Part shown: positions 8,094 through 15,738 of the stretch, piece after piece
Layout of the letters: each line of letters begins with the position of its first letter
Numbering within the stretch: the first letter of the stretch is position 1
Translations under genes and position numbers: made by a program
Assembly (NCBI GenBank): GCA_031556275.1
Contig: JAVBTG010000042.1
Coordinates: 1-38,610, forward strand
DNA length: 38,610 nt
Source: JAKPNF01 sp031556275
GTDB lineage: Bacteria; Verrucomicrobiota; Verrucomicrobiia; Opitutales; JAKPNF01
Direction of reading: 5' to 3'
The notes under the pieces: generated by a model
What the model saw: only the letters and a program-made list of their open reading frames with translations
Told to the model about the DNA's origin: nothing
Databases searched by the model: none

Positions 8094-9773
8094 TCAGATC
8101 GTGATCTGCTGGACACCGCCCAAGTCCGCGCTCGTGGCCAACATGGCGTAACGCGCGAGATAGCCCGTGTTGATCTTCGGCGGACGCACGCGCCAGTGCT
8201 TGCGTCGCTCCGTCAGCACGTCGTCGGAGACTTCGAGGACGATCGAACGGTTGGGGATGTCGATGGCGATCATGTCGCCCGGCTCCACCAGCGCGATCAC
8301 GCCGCCCGCCGCCGCCTCGGGACTGATGTGGCCGATACAGGCGCCGCGCGTGCCGCCGGAGAAACGGCCGTCGGTGATGAGCGCGACGCTCTCGCCCAAC
8401 CCACGGCCCATAATGTAGCTCGTGGGCCCAAGCATTTCCTGCATGCCCGGCCCGCCGCGCGGGCCCTCGTAGCGGATAACAACCACGTCGCCCGCTTGCA
8501 CTTTGCCCTCAAGAATGCCTTGGCAGGCGTCTTCCTCGCTCTCAAAAATCACGGCGGGGCCGCGGTGCGTGAGCATCTTTTCGGCCACGCCCGCCTTTTT
8601 GACCACGCAGCCGCGCTCGGCCAAGTTTCCCGTCAAAATCGTCAAACCGCCGGACGCGCTGTACGGATCTTCCACCGTGCGGATGATCTTGCCGTCGGGC
8701 GCGGGCGCGTCGGCGTATTCCTCGCCGAGCGTTTTGCCGGAAACCGTGGGGGCCGAGACGTCGATAAGTCCGGGCTTGCGGCTGATTTCCTTCAAAATCG
8801 CCATGATGCCACCCACCTTGCGCACGTCTTCCATGTGGTAACGGCTGGAGGGGGAGACTTTGCAAATGTTGGGAGTCTGCTGGCTGATGCTGTCCATCTC
8901 CTGCAATGTGAGCTTCACGCCGGCGGTGGTGGCCACGGCAAGGGTGTGCAAGACCGTGTTGCTGCTGCCGCCCATCGCCATGTCCAGCACAAGGGCGTTG
9001 CGGAAAGACGCGGGGGTCGCGAACATTTTGGCCGTCGGGGCCTTGGGGTCGAGCGCCATTTCGACCGCGCGACGGGCGGCCTGCTTCCACAGCTCCACGC
9101 GGGCCGGGTCGGTCGCCGCGATTGTGCCGTTGCCCGGCAGCGCGATGCCGAGGGCCTCGCACAGGCAATTCATGGAATTGGCGGTGAACATGCCGGAGCA
9201 AGAGCCCGCCCCGGGACAGCTGGAGCATTCGAGCTCCGTGAGCTCCGCGTCCGAAATCTGCCCGATCTTGTGCTGGCCCACGCCCTCAAAAATCGTGATC
9301 AAGTCCGTCCCCAGCCCGTCCTTGCCGTGGCCCGGCATCATGGGCCCGCCCGAAGCGAAAATCGTGGGGATGTCCAAGCGCATCGCCCCCATCAGCATGC
9401 CCGGGACAACCTTGTCGCAGTTCGGGATGCAGATCATCGCGTCAAAGGGATGGGCCATGCCCATCGTCTCCACGCAGTCGGCGATCAATTCGCGGCTGGG
9501 CAGCGAGTATTTCATGCCCTTGTGCCCCATGGCGATGCCGTCGCACACGGCTATCGTGTTGAATTCGTAAGGCACTCCCCCCGCCTCGCGGATGGCCTCG
9601 CAAATCAGCTGGCCGACTTTCTGCAAATGGCAGTGGCCGGGGACGATGTTCGTGTACGAGTTGCACACCCCGATGAAGGGTTTTTTAAAGTCGCCGGACT
9701 GGATACCGGTGGCACGCATCAGCCCGCGGTGGGGGGCGCGTCCCGGCCCTTTTTTCATGGTGTCGCTGCGCAT
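8094..9773 (-). CDS. ilvD: Dihydroxy-acid dehydratase
   Basis: The 559-residue enzyme dehydrates 2,3-dihydroxy-isovalerate and 2,3-dihydroxy-3-methylvalerate in valine and isoleucine synthesis. It shows the family hallmarks: GVCNSYTNIVPGH near residue 40, ICIPNCDKVVPGMLMGAMR, and CSSCPGAGSCSGMFTANSMN. The conserved cysteines in these segments hold the Fe-S cluster. The C-terminal GRFSGGTRGACIGHISPEAAAGG matches IlvD rather than sugar-acid dehydratases, which often diverge there. The start at 9773 is chosen for length; Met6 (9758) is a possible alternative. It stands alone among unrelated genes, with no ilvB, ilvC or ilvE in the window. Confidence 0.97.
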   Translation of the reverse strand: MRSDTMKKGPGRAPHRGLMRATGIQSGDFKKPFIGVCNSYTNIVPGHCHLQKVGQLICEAIREAGGVPYEFNTIAVCDGIAMGHKGMKYSLPSRELIADCVETMGMAHPFDAMICIPNCDKVVPGMLMGAMRLDIPTIFASGGPMMPGHGKDGLGTDLITIFEGVGQHKIGQISDAELTELECSSCPGAGSCSGMFTANSMNCLCEALGIALPGNGTIAATDPARVELWKQAARRAVEMALDPKAPTAKMFATPASFRNALVLDMAMGGSSNTVLHTLAVATTAGVKLTLQEMDSISQQTPNICKVSPSSRYHMEDVRKVGGIMAILKEISRKPGLIDVSAPTVSGKTLGEEYADAPAPDGKIIRTVEDPYSASGGLTILTGNLAERGCVVKKAGVAEKMLTHRGPAVIFESEEDACQGILEGKVQAGDVVVIRYEGPRGGPGMQEMLGPTSYIMGRGLGESVALITDGRFSGGTRGACIGHISPEAAAGGVIALVEPGDMIAIDIPNRSIVLEVSDDVLTERRKHWRVRPPKINTGYLARYAMLATSADLGGVQQITI

Positions 9774-9899
9774 GGATAGTTTCTCTTTTGGTCGGATAAA
9801 AATGTTAATTTGGCACGCCCGACGGGCGCGTCAAAAGCAAAACGTAATTTTCAAAGTGTACGCCAACGCCGCCTTTGCGGCAAGACGATACGCCCGTCC

Positions 9900-10619
9900 C
9901 TATCGAGACGCGCGCCGACGCAGGCATATCATCCGCCAGAGCATCCGCGTGCCGTCGCGCGGCAACCAGATATGCGAGTCGGGGTTGTCCGTCCACAGGA
10001 CGGGGCGCTCGGCCACCTTCCACCCGCGACGCCGGGCGTACAGGAGCCATTCGACGTCGAACACATAGCCGTCCTCGCGCTGCGCCTCGGCCAATTCGCG
10101 GATGCGCGCCCGCCGAAACGCCTTGAATCCGCATTGGGTGTCGACAAACGGCAACCCCGTCAGCCAGCGCACCGCCCAATGGAAACAGCCGCTGAGCCAG
10201 CGACGCAAAAAGGGCGATTTCCCCTCCCTGTTTGTGCGCACGCCCACGATCCCGTCCAGCGATGGATCCTCTGTGAACATTCGCCAAAATTCGCCGATGG
10301 CCGCCGTGTCGGCGCTCAAGTCGGCGTCGGTGAAGAACACTACATCCCCTTGCGCGTCAAACACTCCCCTGCGCACGGCGTGCCCCTTGCCCACATGCCG
10401 CGCCAAATCGAGTACCTGAAAGGAGATTTTCTCATTCCCGCCGCATTGGCCGACGGCCGCGCGCGCTTTTTCGAGCGTGCCGTCCGCGCTTTTTTCCACC
10501 GACACCACGATCTCGCAGGACGCCCCCAATTCCCCGCACGCGCGCGCAAGCGCCCGCACGGTCGCGGCGATCCGCTCGGCCTCGTTGTAGGCGGGAATGA
10601 CGATGGAGATGTCCGGCAT
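9900..10619 (-). CDS. Family 2 glycosyltransferase, dolichyl/polyprenyl-phosphate sugar synthase type
   Basis: This 239-residue GT-A fold enzyme begins with SIVIPAYNEAERI. It has the DXD-type FFTDADLSAD, and VDTQCGFKAFRR followed by YVFDVEWLLYARRRG, features of the ALG5/DPM1-like branch that loads a sugar onto a polyprenyl phosphate. It has no C-terminal membrane helices, so it is probably a peripheral cytoplasmic-face enzyme. The acceptor and sugar cannot be read from sequence. It is separated from ilvD by 126 bp and preceded by a terminator, so it may have its own promoter. A GT-C protein that could use lipid-linked sugars lies at 15739-17265. Confidence 0.88.
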   Translation of the reverse strand: MPDISIVIPAYNEAERIAATVRALARACGELGASCEIVVSVEKSADGTLEKARAAVGQCGGNEKISFQVLDLARHVGKGHAVRRGVFDAQGDVVFFTDADLSADTAAIGEFWRMFTEDPSLDGIVGVRTNREGKSPFLRRWLSGCFHWAVRWLTGLPFVDTQCGFKAFRRARIRELAEAQREDGYVFDVEWLLYARRRGWKVAERPVLWTDNPDSHIWLPRDGTRMLWRMICLRRRASR

Positions 10620-10644
10620 GTGACTTCCTCAAAAAATATCCGCA

Positions 10645-10681
10645 AAAAAAGCCGTCGCGAGCGAAATCGGACGGCTTTTTT
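10645..10681 (-). terminator. Intrinsic terminator after the discoidin-domain gene
   Basis: Arms AAAAAAGCCGTC (10645-10656) and GACGGCTTTTTT (10670-10681) are perfect complements with a 13-nt loop. It ends the minus-strand operon 13352-10701 and lies 25 bp upstream of the glycosyltransferase start. The T run on both strands makes it usable in either direction. Confidence 0.88.
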
Positions 10682-10700
10682 AACGTGCCACAAAAAGGGC

Positions 10701-11357
10701 TTACTTGGCGGGGACGCCGTACACCTGCACTTCGATGTAGTGGTTATTCTCGTTGGCAGTGTTGCCGTTGCTGTACAGGCGGACATAGCGGCCCTTCACG
10801 CCGTTCACGGGGAAGATGCGGCCCTTGTGGGTGTCGATGTAGGGCTGGTCCTTGCCCGCGCCGAAACCGAGGACGTTTTTGGCGTCGTTGTTGTAGACGG
10901 TCGTGACGCCCTTTTCAAACTCGGGGTCGTCCGATATCTGCACGACCACGCTCTTGTAGGAGCGCGCCTGCGAGTAGAAGTGCCACGCCACGACCGCATA
11001 GATCGTCGCGGGCTTTTCCAAGTCGATCTGGACCCACTGCTTGCCGATGTCGAGCTCGACGTAATAGCCGTCCTCGCCGTCGATGTCGCCGTCGGTCACC
11101 TGCTCGAGCATGCCTATGATGGGGGCGGGGTCGCTGGAGGTAACGGGCTTGTTTAGCGCGAGGTTGACAGCACCTTCGGGCACCTGCACGTCGGTCGGGC
11201 CGTCGCCGCGGTCGAGATTTGGGACGTTGACGGCCACCTGCGTGCCGATCAGGCGCGGCTTGGGCAGCGGCACTTTCAGCGGAACCATTTTCGGGGCGTC
11301 CGCCGCGAACAGGGAGGCGGAAACAAACATCGCGCACAGAATGAGAATTTTTTTCAT
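10701..11357 (-). CDS. Exported discoidin (F5/8 type C) domain protein
   Basis: The 218-residue protein has a clear Sec signal peptide (MKKILILCAMFVSASLFAADA, about 1-20). A linker follows, then one galactose-binding-like beta-sandwich starting at NLALNKPVTSSDPAP and ending YVRLYSNGNTANENNHYIEVQVYG, which are the first and last strand signatures of F5/8 type C domains. These domains bind glycans or other ligands. No catalytic domain is attached, so it is probably a periplasmic or surface binding module. It is last in an operon after a Gfo/Idh/MocA oxidoreductase (45-bp gap) and a DoxX-like membrane protein, suggesting a role in sugar handling; this is inference. Confidence 0.87.
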   Translation of the reverse strand: MKKILILCAMFVSASLFAADAPKMVPLKVPLPKPRLIGTQVAVNVPNLDRGDGPTDVQVPEGAVNLALNKPVTSSDPAPIIGMLEQVTDGDIDGEDGYYVELDIGKQWVQIDLEKPATIYAVVAWHFYSQARSYKSVVVQISDDPEFEKGVTTVYNNDAKNVLGFGAGKDQPYIDTHKGRIFPVNGVKGRYVRLYSNGNTANENNHYIEVQVYGVPAK

Positions 11358-11402
11358 GGGAAAACTTTTGTTTTTTAGGTTAATACGCAGGAAGAGGAAT
11401 GG

Positions 11403-12788
11403 TCAGACCTTAAAGTCCTCCTCCTTGAAGAAAACTTTCGTCTCCGCCGCGACGGCCGGGTTCACGCGGTAGATGGGCACCTCGCTCTCGTAGGCCTCGA
11501 GGCCGTCGCAGGTAAGCTTGGCCTTGCCGCGGATGGCGTCGAAGAAGTTTTCCAGATGGGGCTGGTGGATCGGCTTTTTCAGCACGACCGGCAGCTCGTA
11601 GACCGCGGCGGCCTTCGATTCGCGGATATCCGCGACACCGGGCTCGACGGCGGCGGGCGCCGCGGGGGTCACGGGCTTGAGCAGCCCCTTGGCGACCAGC
11701 TCGTCCCACAGCGCGGCGCGCTCGGGCATCGTGGTCACGCGGTCCTCGCGGTAGATCTTCGTGTGGGTCGGCTGTTCGGAAATGACGATCGTCCCCTCGT
11801 CGCCCATAAAGGTCTCGAAGAAGCCGCCGCCGGAACTCGTCGTCGTCTGCACCTGATAGAAGGCGCGGGCGCCGTAGCCGCCCATGTCGTACTCGTACAG
11901 GGCCATCACGTTGTCGTAGTGCTCGTGGGTCTTGTAGTAGTCGACGCCGCCCACGGCCATCAGCGAATAGGGGCGTTTATGGGTGAACCAGTTGAAAATG
12001 TCGATCTGGTGCGCGCCCAAGTCCGAGATCATGCCACCGGAGAGATCCTTGAACCAGCGCCAGTTGCGGAACTCGTGCATGTTCTTGTAGCCGTACTTCT
12101 GGAGCGTGGCCTCGTCAATCGCGTACGACTTGGGCCAGTTGAGGTCGTCCGAAACGGCGCGGTTCCACTGGCCGGTGATGCCGGTGAGCTTGCCCACAAG
12201 CTTGTACTTGTCCAGCAGCTGGTTCAGCACAAACTGGTAGCGCGGGTTGCTGCGGCGCTGGTGGCCGATCTGGAGCAGTTTGCCCGTTTTCTGCATGGCG
12301 TGCACCATCGCGAGGGCGCCCTCGGCCGTGTTCGACATCATCTTTTCGCAGTACACGTGCAGGCCGGCCTCGAGGCACTTCACCGTGTGGGGCGAATGCC
12401 AGAAATCCGGCGTCGCGATGACCGCGGCGTCGAGGTCCTTTTCCGTCGCCAACATCTCGTCGATGTCGGTGTAGACGTTGACCTGCTGGTCGGGGCGCGC
12501 CTTCTTGAGCTTGTTCTGCCCGTAGGTCTGGGAGTACTTCCAAATGTCGCAGACGGCGCGAAAGCGCAGCCCGGGAATGTTGAGCATCGACTCGAGCAGG
12601 ATGCGTCCCTCGGCCCCCATGCCCACGAGCGCGACGTTGATCTCCTCGCTGGGCGGCGTGTCGGGCTTCTTTTGGGCGGAGAGCACACGGGGCAAACCGG
12701 TCAGCAGCCCTGCGCTCACAAGCGAGCTCTTGATCACAAAGTCGCGGCGCGACAGCGTGGAGGGTATTTTTTCGTCGGTGCTATTCAT
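11403..12788 (-). CDS. Tat-exported Gfo/Idh/MocA family oxidoreductase
   Basis: This 461-residue NAD(P)-dependent sugar dehydrogenase-like protein has a twin-arginine signal (LSRRDFVIKSSLVSAGLLTG, about residues 13-32). A Rossmann segment follows (NVALVGMGAEGR). CEKMMSNTAEGA sits where the family has the catalytic EKP motif, so the Pro is replaced by Met. The segment HQRRSNPRY and the active-site-like MISDLGAHQIDIFNWF come next. The cofactor is usually loaded before Tat export. Secreted paralogues are abundant in Planctomycetes and Verrucomicrobia, mostly of unknown substrate. It is the middle gene of a three-gene operon between DoxX-like and discoidin-domain genes. The substrate is unknown. 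Confidence 0.9.
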   Translation of the reverse strand: MNSTDEKIPSTLSRRDFVIKSSLVSAGLLTGLPRVLSAQKKPDTPPSEEINVALVGMGAEGRILLESMLNIPGLRFRAVCDIWKYSQTYGQNKLKKARPDQQVNVYTDIDEMLATEKDLDAAVIATPDFWHSPHTVKCLEAGLHVYCEKMMSNTAEGALAMVHAMQKTGKLLQIGHQRRSNPRYQFVLNQLLDKYKLVGKLTGITGQWNRAVSDDLNWPKSYAIDEATLQKYGYKNMHEFRNWRWFKDLSGGMISDLGAHQIDIFNWFTHKRPYSLMAVGGVDYYKTHEHYDNVMALYEYDMGGYGARAFYQVQTTTSSGGGFFETFMGDEGTIVISEQPTHTKIYREDRVTTMPERAALWDELVAKGLLKPVTPAAPAAVEPGVADIRESKAAAVYELPVVLKKPIHQPHLENFFDAIRGKAKLTCDGLEAYESEVPIYRVNPAVAAETKVFFKEEDFKV

Positions 12789-12839
12789 GGGAAAAGGGGG
12801 ATAAAAGGGGGAAACAGGCGGTGTAAAACCGCATGGTGC

Positions 12840-13352
12840 TTAGTATTTAGTGGTCAGGGTGAAGCAGTTGTATTTCACCCACACAAGCGCAATCGCGCAC
12901 ATCAGCGTGTGCAGCCCTAGCTGGGCGATGCCTTCGTCGACGGCCAGCAAGATGAAGCCGAACGTCAGCCCGATGTAGAGGACTCCCTGCAAAAACAGCG
13001 TCGCGCGCATGGCGATGCCCAGAAGCGTCGTCAGGCCCAAGACGATCAGCACGATCCCCAAAACCTTGCAAAAGGGCGTGTACAAAAAGGAGAACATCAA
13101 CGGCTCGTCGGCAAACTTGTTGGCAAACACCTGCGGCAGGGCGTGGTAGTGCTCAAAGCCGTAGACTTTCGTCTTCACCATCACCTCGGCCCCCGTCTCA
13201 AGGCCCATGTCGTCCAAAACAGGACGGGGCACATCGATCTTGGTGGTGTATTTTTCAACGCCCGTCATCAGGGCGCGCAGGCCGAGCCACAGGCGAAGCA
13301 GCAAGAAAGCCAGCGATTTGTCTACATTTTGGGGATCGGGGAGCAATTTCAT
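12840..13352 (-). CDS. DoxX-like membrane protein
   Basis: The 170-residue protein has an N-terminal segment AFLLLRLWLGLRALMTGVEKY typical of DoxX/DoxD-like proteins. Three further hydrophobic helices follow at about 95-115, 120-140 and 145-162. The loop between the first and second helix is long (about 60 residues) and polar. DoxX-type proteins have been linked to quinone or thiol redox chemistry, but the role here is unknown. It is first in the operon with the Tat-exported oxidoreductase 51 bp downstream, so it might link that enzyme to the membrane; this is inference. The start has the CCCCTATG context seen at other genes here. Confidence 0.8.
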   Translation of the reverse strand: MKLLPDPQNVDKSLAFLLLRLWLGLRALMTGVEKYTTKIDVPRPVLDDMGLETGAEVMVKTKVYGFEHYHALPQVFANKFADEPLMFSFLYTPFCKVLGIVLIVLGLTTLLGIAMRATLFLQGVLYIGLTFGFILLAVDEGIAQLGLHTLMCAIALVWVKYNCFTLTTKY

Positions 13353-13410
13353 AGGGGATAAAAACTTAAAGACTAAAAAGAAAAGACGGTAGGGTCAAGG
13401 TTCGGCACAA

Positions 13411-13439
13411 GTATATGCATAAAGTAGTATTCTATTAAA
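13411..13439 (-). promoter_or_regulatory. Candidate promoter of the DoxX-like operon
   Basis: On the minus strand, TTAATA (13434-13439), a 17-bp spacer and TATACT (13411-13416, 5 of 6 to the -10 consensus) lie about 60 bp before the start at 13352. The area is distinctly A+T-rich and holds a short inverted repeat around 13424-13444. No coding signal is seen between 13353 and 13460. Confidence 0.5.
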
Positions 13440-13460
13440 ATACTTACTCAATTCAAGCAC

Positions 13461-14411
13461 CTATAACGCCCCGTGCGCCAAATTCTGAAAAATCGGCCGG
13501 TGCCTGTGGCAATAGGGCTGTTTCCCCGTGCGCTCGTAGTAGCGCTGGTGATAATCCTCCGCCGGATAAAACGGTTTTTGCGGCAACAGCTGCGTGGCAA
13601 CGACATATCCTTTTTGACGGAGCCATTCCATTATTTGTTCAGCCTGTTTTTTCTGCGTCTCATCGGCATAAAAGACGGCGGAGCGGTACTGCAGCCCAAT
13701 GTCCGGCCCCTGCCCGTCTTTTTGGGAAAAGTCGTGGATCTCAAAAAACCGCTTGAGCACGTCCTCGTAAGAAATGGCGCGGCTGTCGAAGCACACCCGC
13801 ACCGCCTCATAATGCCCCGTGTTCCCCGCACATACCTGTTCGTACGTGGGGTTGGGCACGGTTCCGCCGGTGTAGCCGCTCTCGACGGATAAAACTCCCT
13901 TTTGCGCGCGCATGAGGGCCTCGACGCCCCAAAAGCACCCGCCCGCCACGACGGCGCATTGGATGTCCTTTTGCGGCACAAACACCATCGAGATGGAATT
14001 GACGCAATACCGCATGTCCTTGGGCGTAAGCTTCTCACCCGCAAACACATGCCCCAAATGTCCCCCGCAGTTGGCGCACACGATCTCGACGCGCCGACCG
14101 TCGGCGTCCGGCAGGCGCTTCACGGTCCCCGGCAGGGCGTCGTCAAAGGACGGCCAGCCGCATTCCGAGCGGAATTTGTCGCCGGAGGCGAACAGGGCGG
14201 CCCCGCACTGGCGGCAGGCGTAGACACCCTTTTCAAAGTGCTCGTTGTATCGCCCTGTGAAGGGGCGCTCAGTCCCCTTATGGAGAATGACGGCGGCTTC
14301 CTCGGGCGTGAGCGGTTTCATGAAAGTGTCCTCGGCGGGCGAAGCGCCGAAAAGCCCTGCCGACACAAACGCCGACAGCACCCACGCCGTCCCCCGCAGC
14401 CATGCACGCAT
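13461..14411 (-). CDS. Exported methionine sulfoxide reductase, MsrB-MsrA fusion
   Basis: This bifunctional enzyme repairs both diastereomers of methionine sulfoxide. The MsrB half comes first: two zinc CxxC pairs (CRQC and CANC), CGWPSF, and RYCVNS with the catalytic Cys. The MsrA half follows: GGCFWGVEAL with its catalytic Cys, then GYTGGTVPNPTYEQVCAGNTGHYEAV and a C-terminal QPYC that may supply a resolving Cys. I start at 14411, because this ATG directly precedes a Sec signal peptide (WLRGTAWVLSAFVSAGLFGASPA). An in-frame ATG at 14462 adds 17 residues and lies right after TATAAA, which looks more like a -10. Export suggests protection of envelope proteins. The 333- or 316-residue length fits a two-domain fusion. 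Confidence 0.92.
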   Translation of the reverse strand: MRAWLRGTAWVLSAFVSAGLFGASPAEDTFMKPLTPEEAAVILHKGTERPFTGRYNEHFEKGVYACRQCGAALFASGDKFRSECGWPSFDDALPGTVKRLPDADGRRVEIVCANCGGHLGHVFAGEKLTPKDMRYCVNSISMVFVPQKDIQCAVVAGGCFWGVEALMRAQKGVLSVESGYTGGTVPNPTYEQVCAGNTGHYEAVRVCFDSRAISYEDVLKRFFEIHDFSQKDGQGPDIGLQYRSAVFYADETQKKQAEQIMEWLRQKGYVVATQLLPQKPFYPAEDYHQRYYERTGKQPYCHRHRPIFQNLAHGAL

Positions 14412-14462
14412 GGCGGCAAAAAACGACCCCCTTCCCGCAGAAAAGTTCCCCGGAAAACACAT

Positions 14463-14777
14463 TTTTTATAGGCTTCACGCTACAGCCTATGTCCGTATCG
14501 CACAACCCGTCCCGTGTTTTTTTTGAAAAAAAACGTTTTCCTCGCTTTCGATTTTACCAAACACATATATAATTAACGCATTCCCTTAACTTTGCTTTAA
14601 CTTTGTCGTAGCGAAACAAAAACAGCCCCCCTCCTACACCAGCAGGCACTGCCCGCCGGAATGCTTTTCTTTTTCCAATCCCGATAAAACGCCCCGGCGC
14701 ATGGGGCCGGGTTCTAGGAAAAAGAAGGCATTTTTCGCCCCGCAAGCACATCCACATTCACAGTAGAAACGTCCGCC
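14463..14777. other. Divergent intergenic region with AT-rich promoter-like core
   Basis: Between msrBA (minus) and apbE (plus) there is an A+T-rich block with a perfect -10 TATAAT (14568-14573, plus) but no convincing -35. Two direct repeats, TTAACTTTG at 14586-14594 and 14597-14605, are 11 bp apart and so nearly on one helical face, which could mark a regulator site. The hairpin at 14662-14735 is listed separately. I see no supported coding sequence; the small minus-strand ORF here reads through the hairpin. Confidence 0.4.
14662..14735 (+). terminator. Terminator-like hairpin in the apbE leader
   Basis: TGCTTTTCTTTTTCC (14662-14676) pairs almost fully with GGAAAAAGAAGGCA (14717-14730). 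A G+C-rich inner pairing (CGGC and GCCGGG parts) fills the middle, and TTTTT follows at 14731-14735. A transcript from the TATAAT at 14568 would meet it before apbE at 14778, so it could be an attenuator or the end of a short leader RNA of roughly 150 nt. It does not match the FMN riboswitch consensus as I know it. Confidence 0.5.
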
Positions 14778-15710
14778 ATGTCCAAAGATTTCACCAGCTC
14801 CCACTCCGCGATGGCCACCGAGTTCACGCTCACCATCCGGCATGAGGACACCGATTACGCCCGGGGAGCCGCCCAGGCCGTCTGGGACGAGGTCGACCGG
14901 ATCGAAAACCTGCTCAGCCGCTTCCGCGCGGGCAGCGACATTTACTGCATCAACCACAGCGAGGCGGGCGCCACCCTCCCCCTGCGCGAGGAGACCGACA
15001 TGTGCCTGCGCCTGGCCATGCGCGTGATGCTGGCGACCAAGGGAGTCTTTGACATCGGCGTGGGCGGCCTTACCGAGGCGCTGGAAAAAAGCGGGGCCGA
15101 ATCTCCCGCCGCCATGCGCGAGGCGATCCAGCAAAAAACGCGCGGCTCCCTCGTGCTGCACGAGGATTCCTCGCACATCACCGTGCTTGAGCCAGGCCTG
15201 AAACTCGACTTGGGCGCGATCGGCAAGGGTTTTGCCGTGGACTGGACGCAGTCGCTGCTGGGCGACTACCAGATCGACAATTATCTTTTGAGCTCTGGCG
15301 GCAGTTCCGCGTGGATCAGCGCGCCGGAAGGCCAATCATGGACGGTGCGACTCGCGGGCGAAACGCGCAGCTTCTTTTTCCGTGGCCGCCAGTGCGCGGT
15401 GAGCGCTTCCGGCACCTGCTTCAAGGGCATGCACATCGTCGACCCCCGCACGGGGGTTCCCGAGGCCTACCCGCACAAGCGCTCGTGGGCTATTAGCGAA
15501 AGCGGGGCCTTGGCGGACGCCTTGGCGACAGCGTCGCTGCTTATGACGGAAGCCGAGATCCGGGAGGCGCTCCCGTTGCTCGACGAAAAAACCGCCATCG
15601 TGCTTGAGCCTTACGAGTCAGGCGCCGAATGGACCTTCATCAGCCATCCGGAAGGCGTGCTTTATCAGGAAAACCCCGGCGACCCGAAATCGCCCTGGAT
15701 GCTGCGCTAA
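14778..15710 (+). CDS. apbE: ApbE family FAD:protein FMN transferase, apparently without signal peptide
   Basis: The 310-residue protein belongs to the ApbE family, which attaches FMN from FAD to Ser/Thr of target flavoproteins such as Nqr or Rnf subunits in a Mg2+-dependent reaction. Visible signatures are AMATEFTLTIR at the N-terminus, LDLGAIGKGFAVD, LLSSGGSSAW, SASGT, HIVDPRTGVPE and GALADALATASLLM, the last two containing the metal and FAD-site residues. Most ApbE proteins are periplasmic lipoproteins. Here the ATG at 14778 gives MSKDFTSSHS with no signal or lipobox, suggesting a cytoplasmic form or a different target. No flavinylation substrate lies nearby. It is followed 28 bp later by the GT-C gene, so the two are probably co-transcribed. 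Confidence 0.9.
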   Translation: MSKDFTSSHSAMATEFTLTIRHEDTDYARGAAQAVWDEVDRIENLLSRFRAGSDIYCINHSEAGATLPLREETDMCLRLAMRVMLATKGVFDIGVGGLTEALEKSGAESPAAMREAIQQKTRGSLVLHEDSSHITVLEPGLKLDLGAIGKGFAVDWTQSLLGDYQIDNYLLSSGGSSAWISAPEGQSWTVRLAGETRSFFFRGRQCAVSASGTCFKGMHIVDPRTGVPEAYPHKRSWAISESGALADALATASLLMTEAEIREALPLLDEKTAIVLEPYESGAEWTFISHPEGVLYQENPGDPKSPWMLR

Positions 15711-15738
15711 TCTTTCGCGGCATCCGTCCCCCCAAAAA

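Noticed and set aside
7128..9779. 883-codon plus-strand ORF across recA and ilvD
   Set aside because: Arg/His/Pro-rich composition of a shadow frame; recA and ilvD are unmistakable in the other frames.
14662..14735. FMN riboswitch before apbE
   Set aside because: The leader lacks the conserved RFN core (such as the CGGGG...GAAAUUCC and CGGCGGU blocks); only a simple hairpin is visible.
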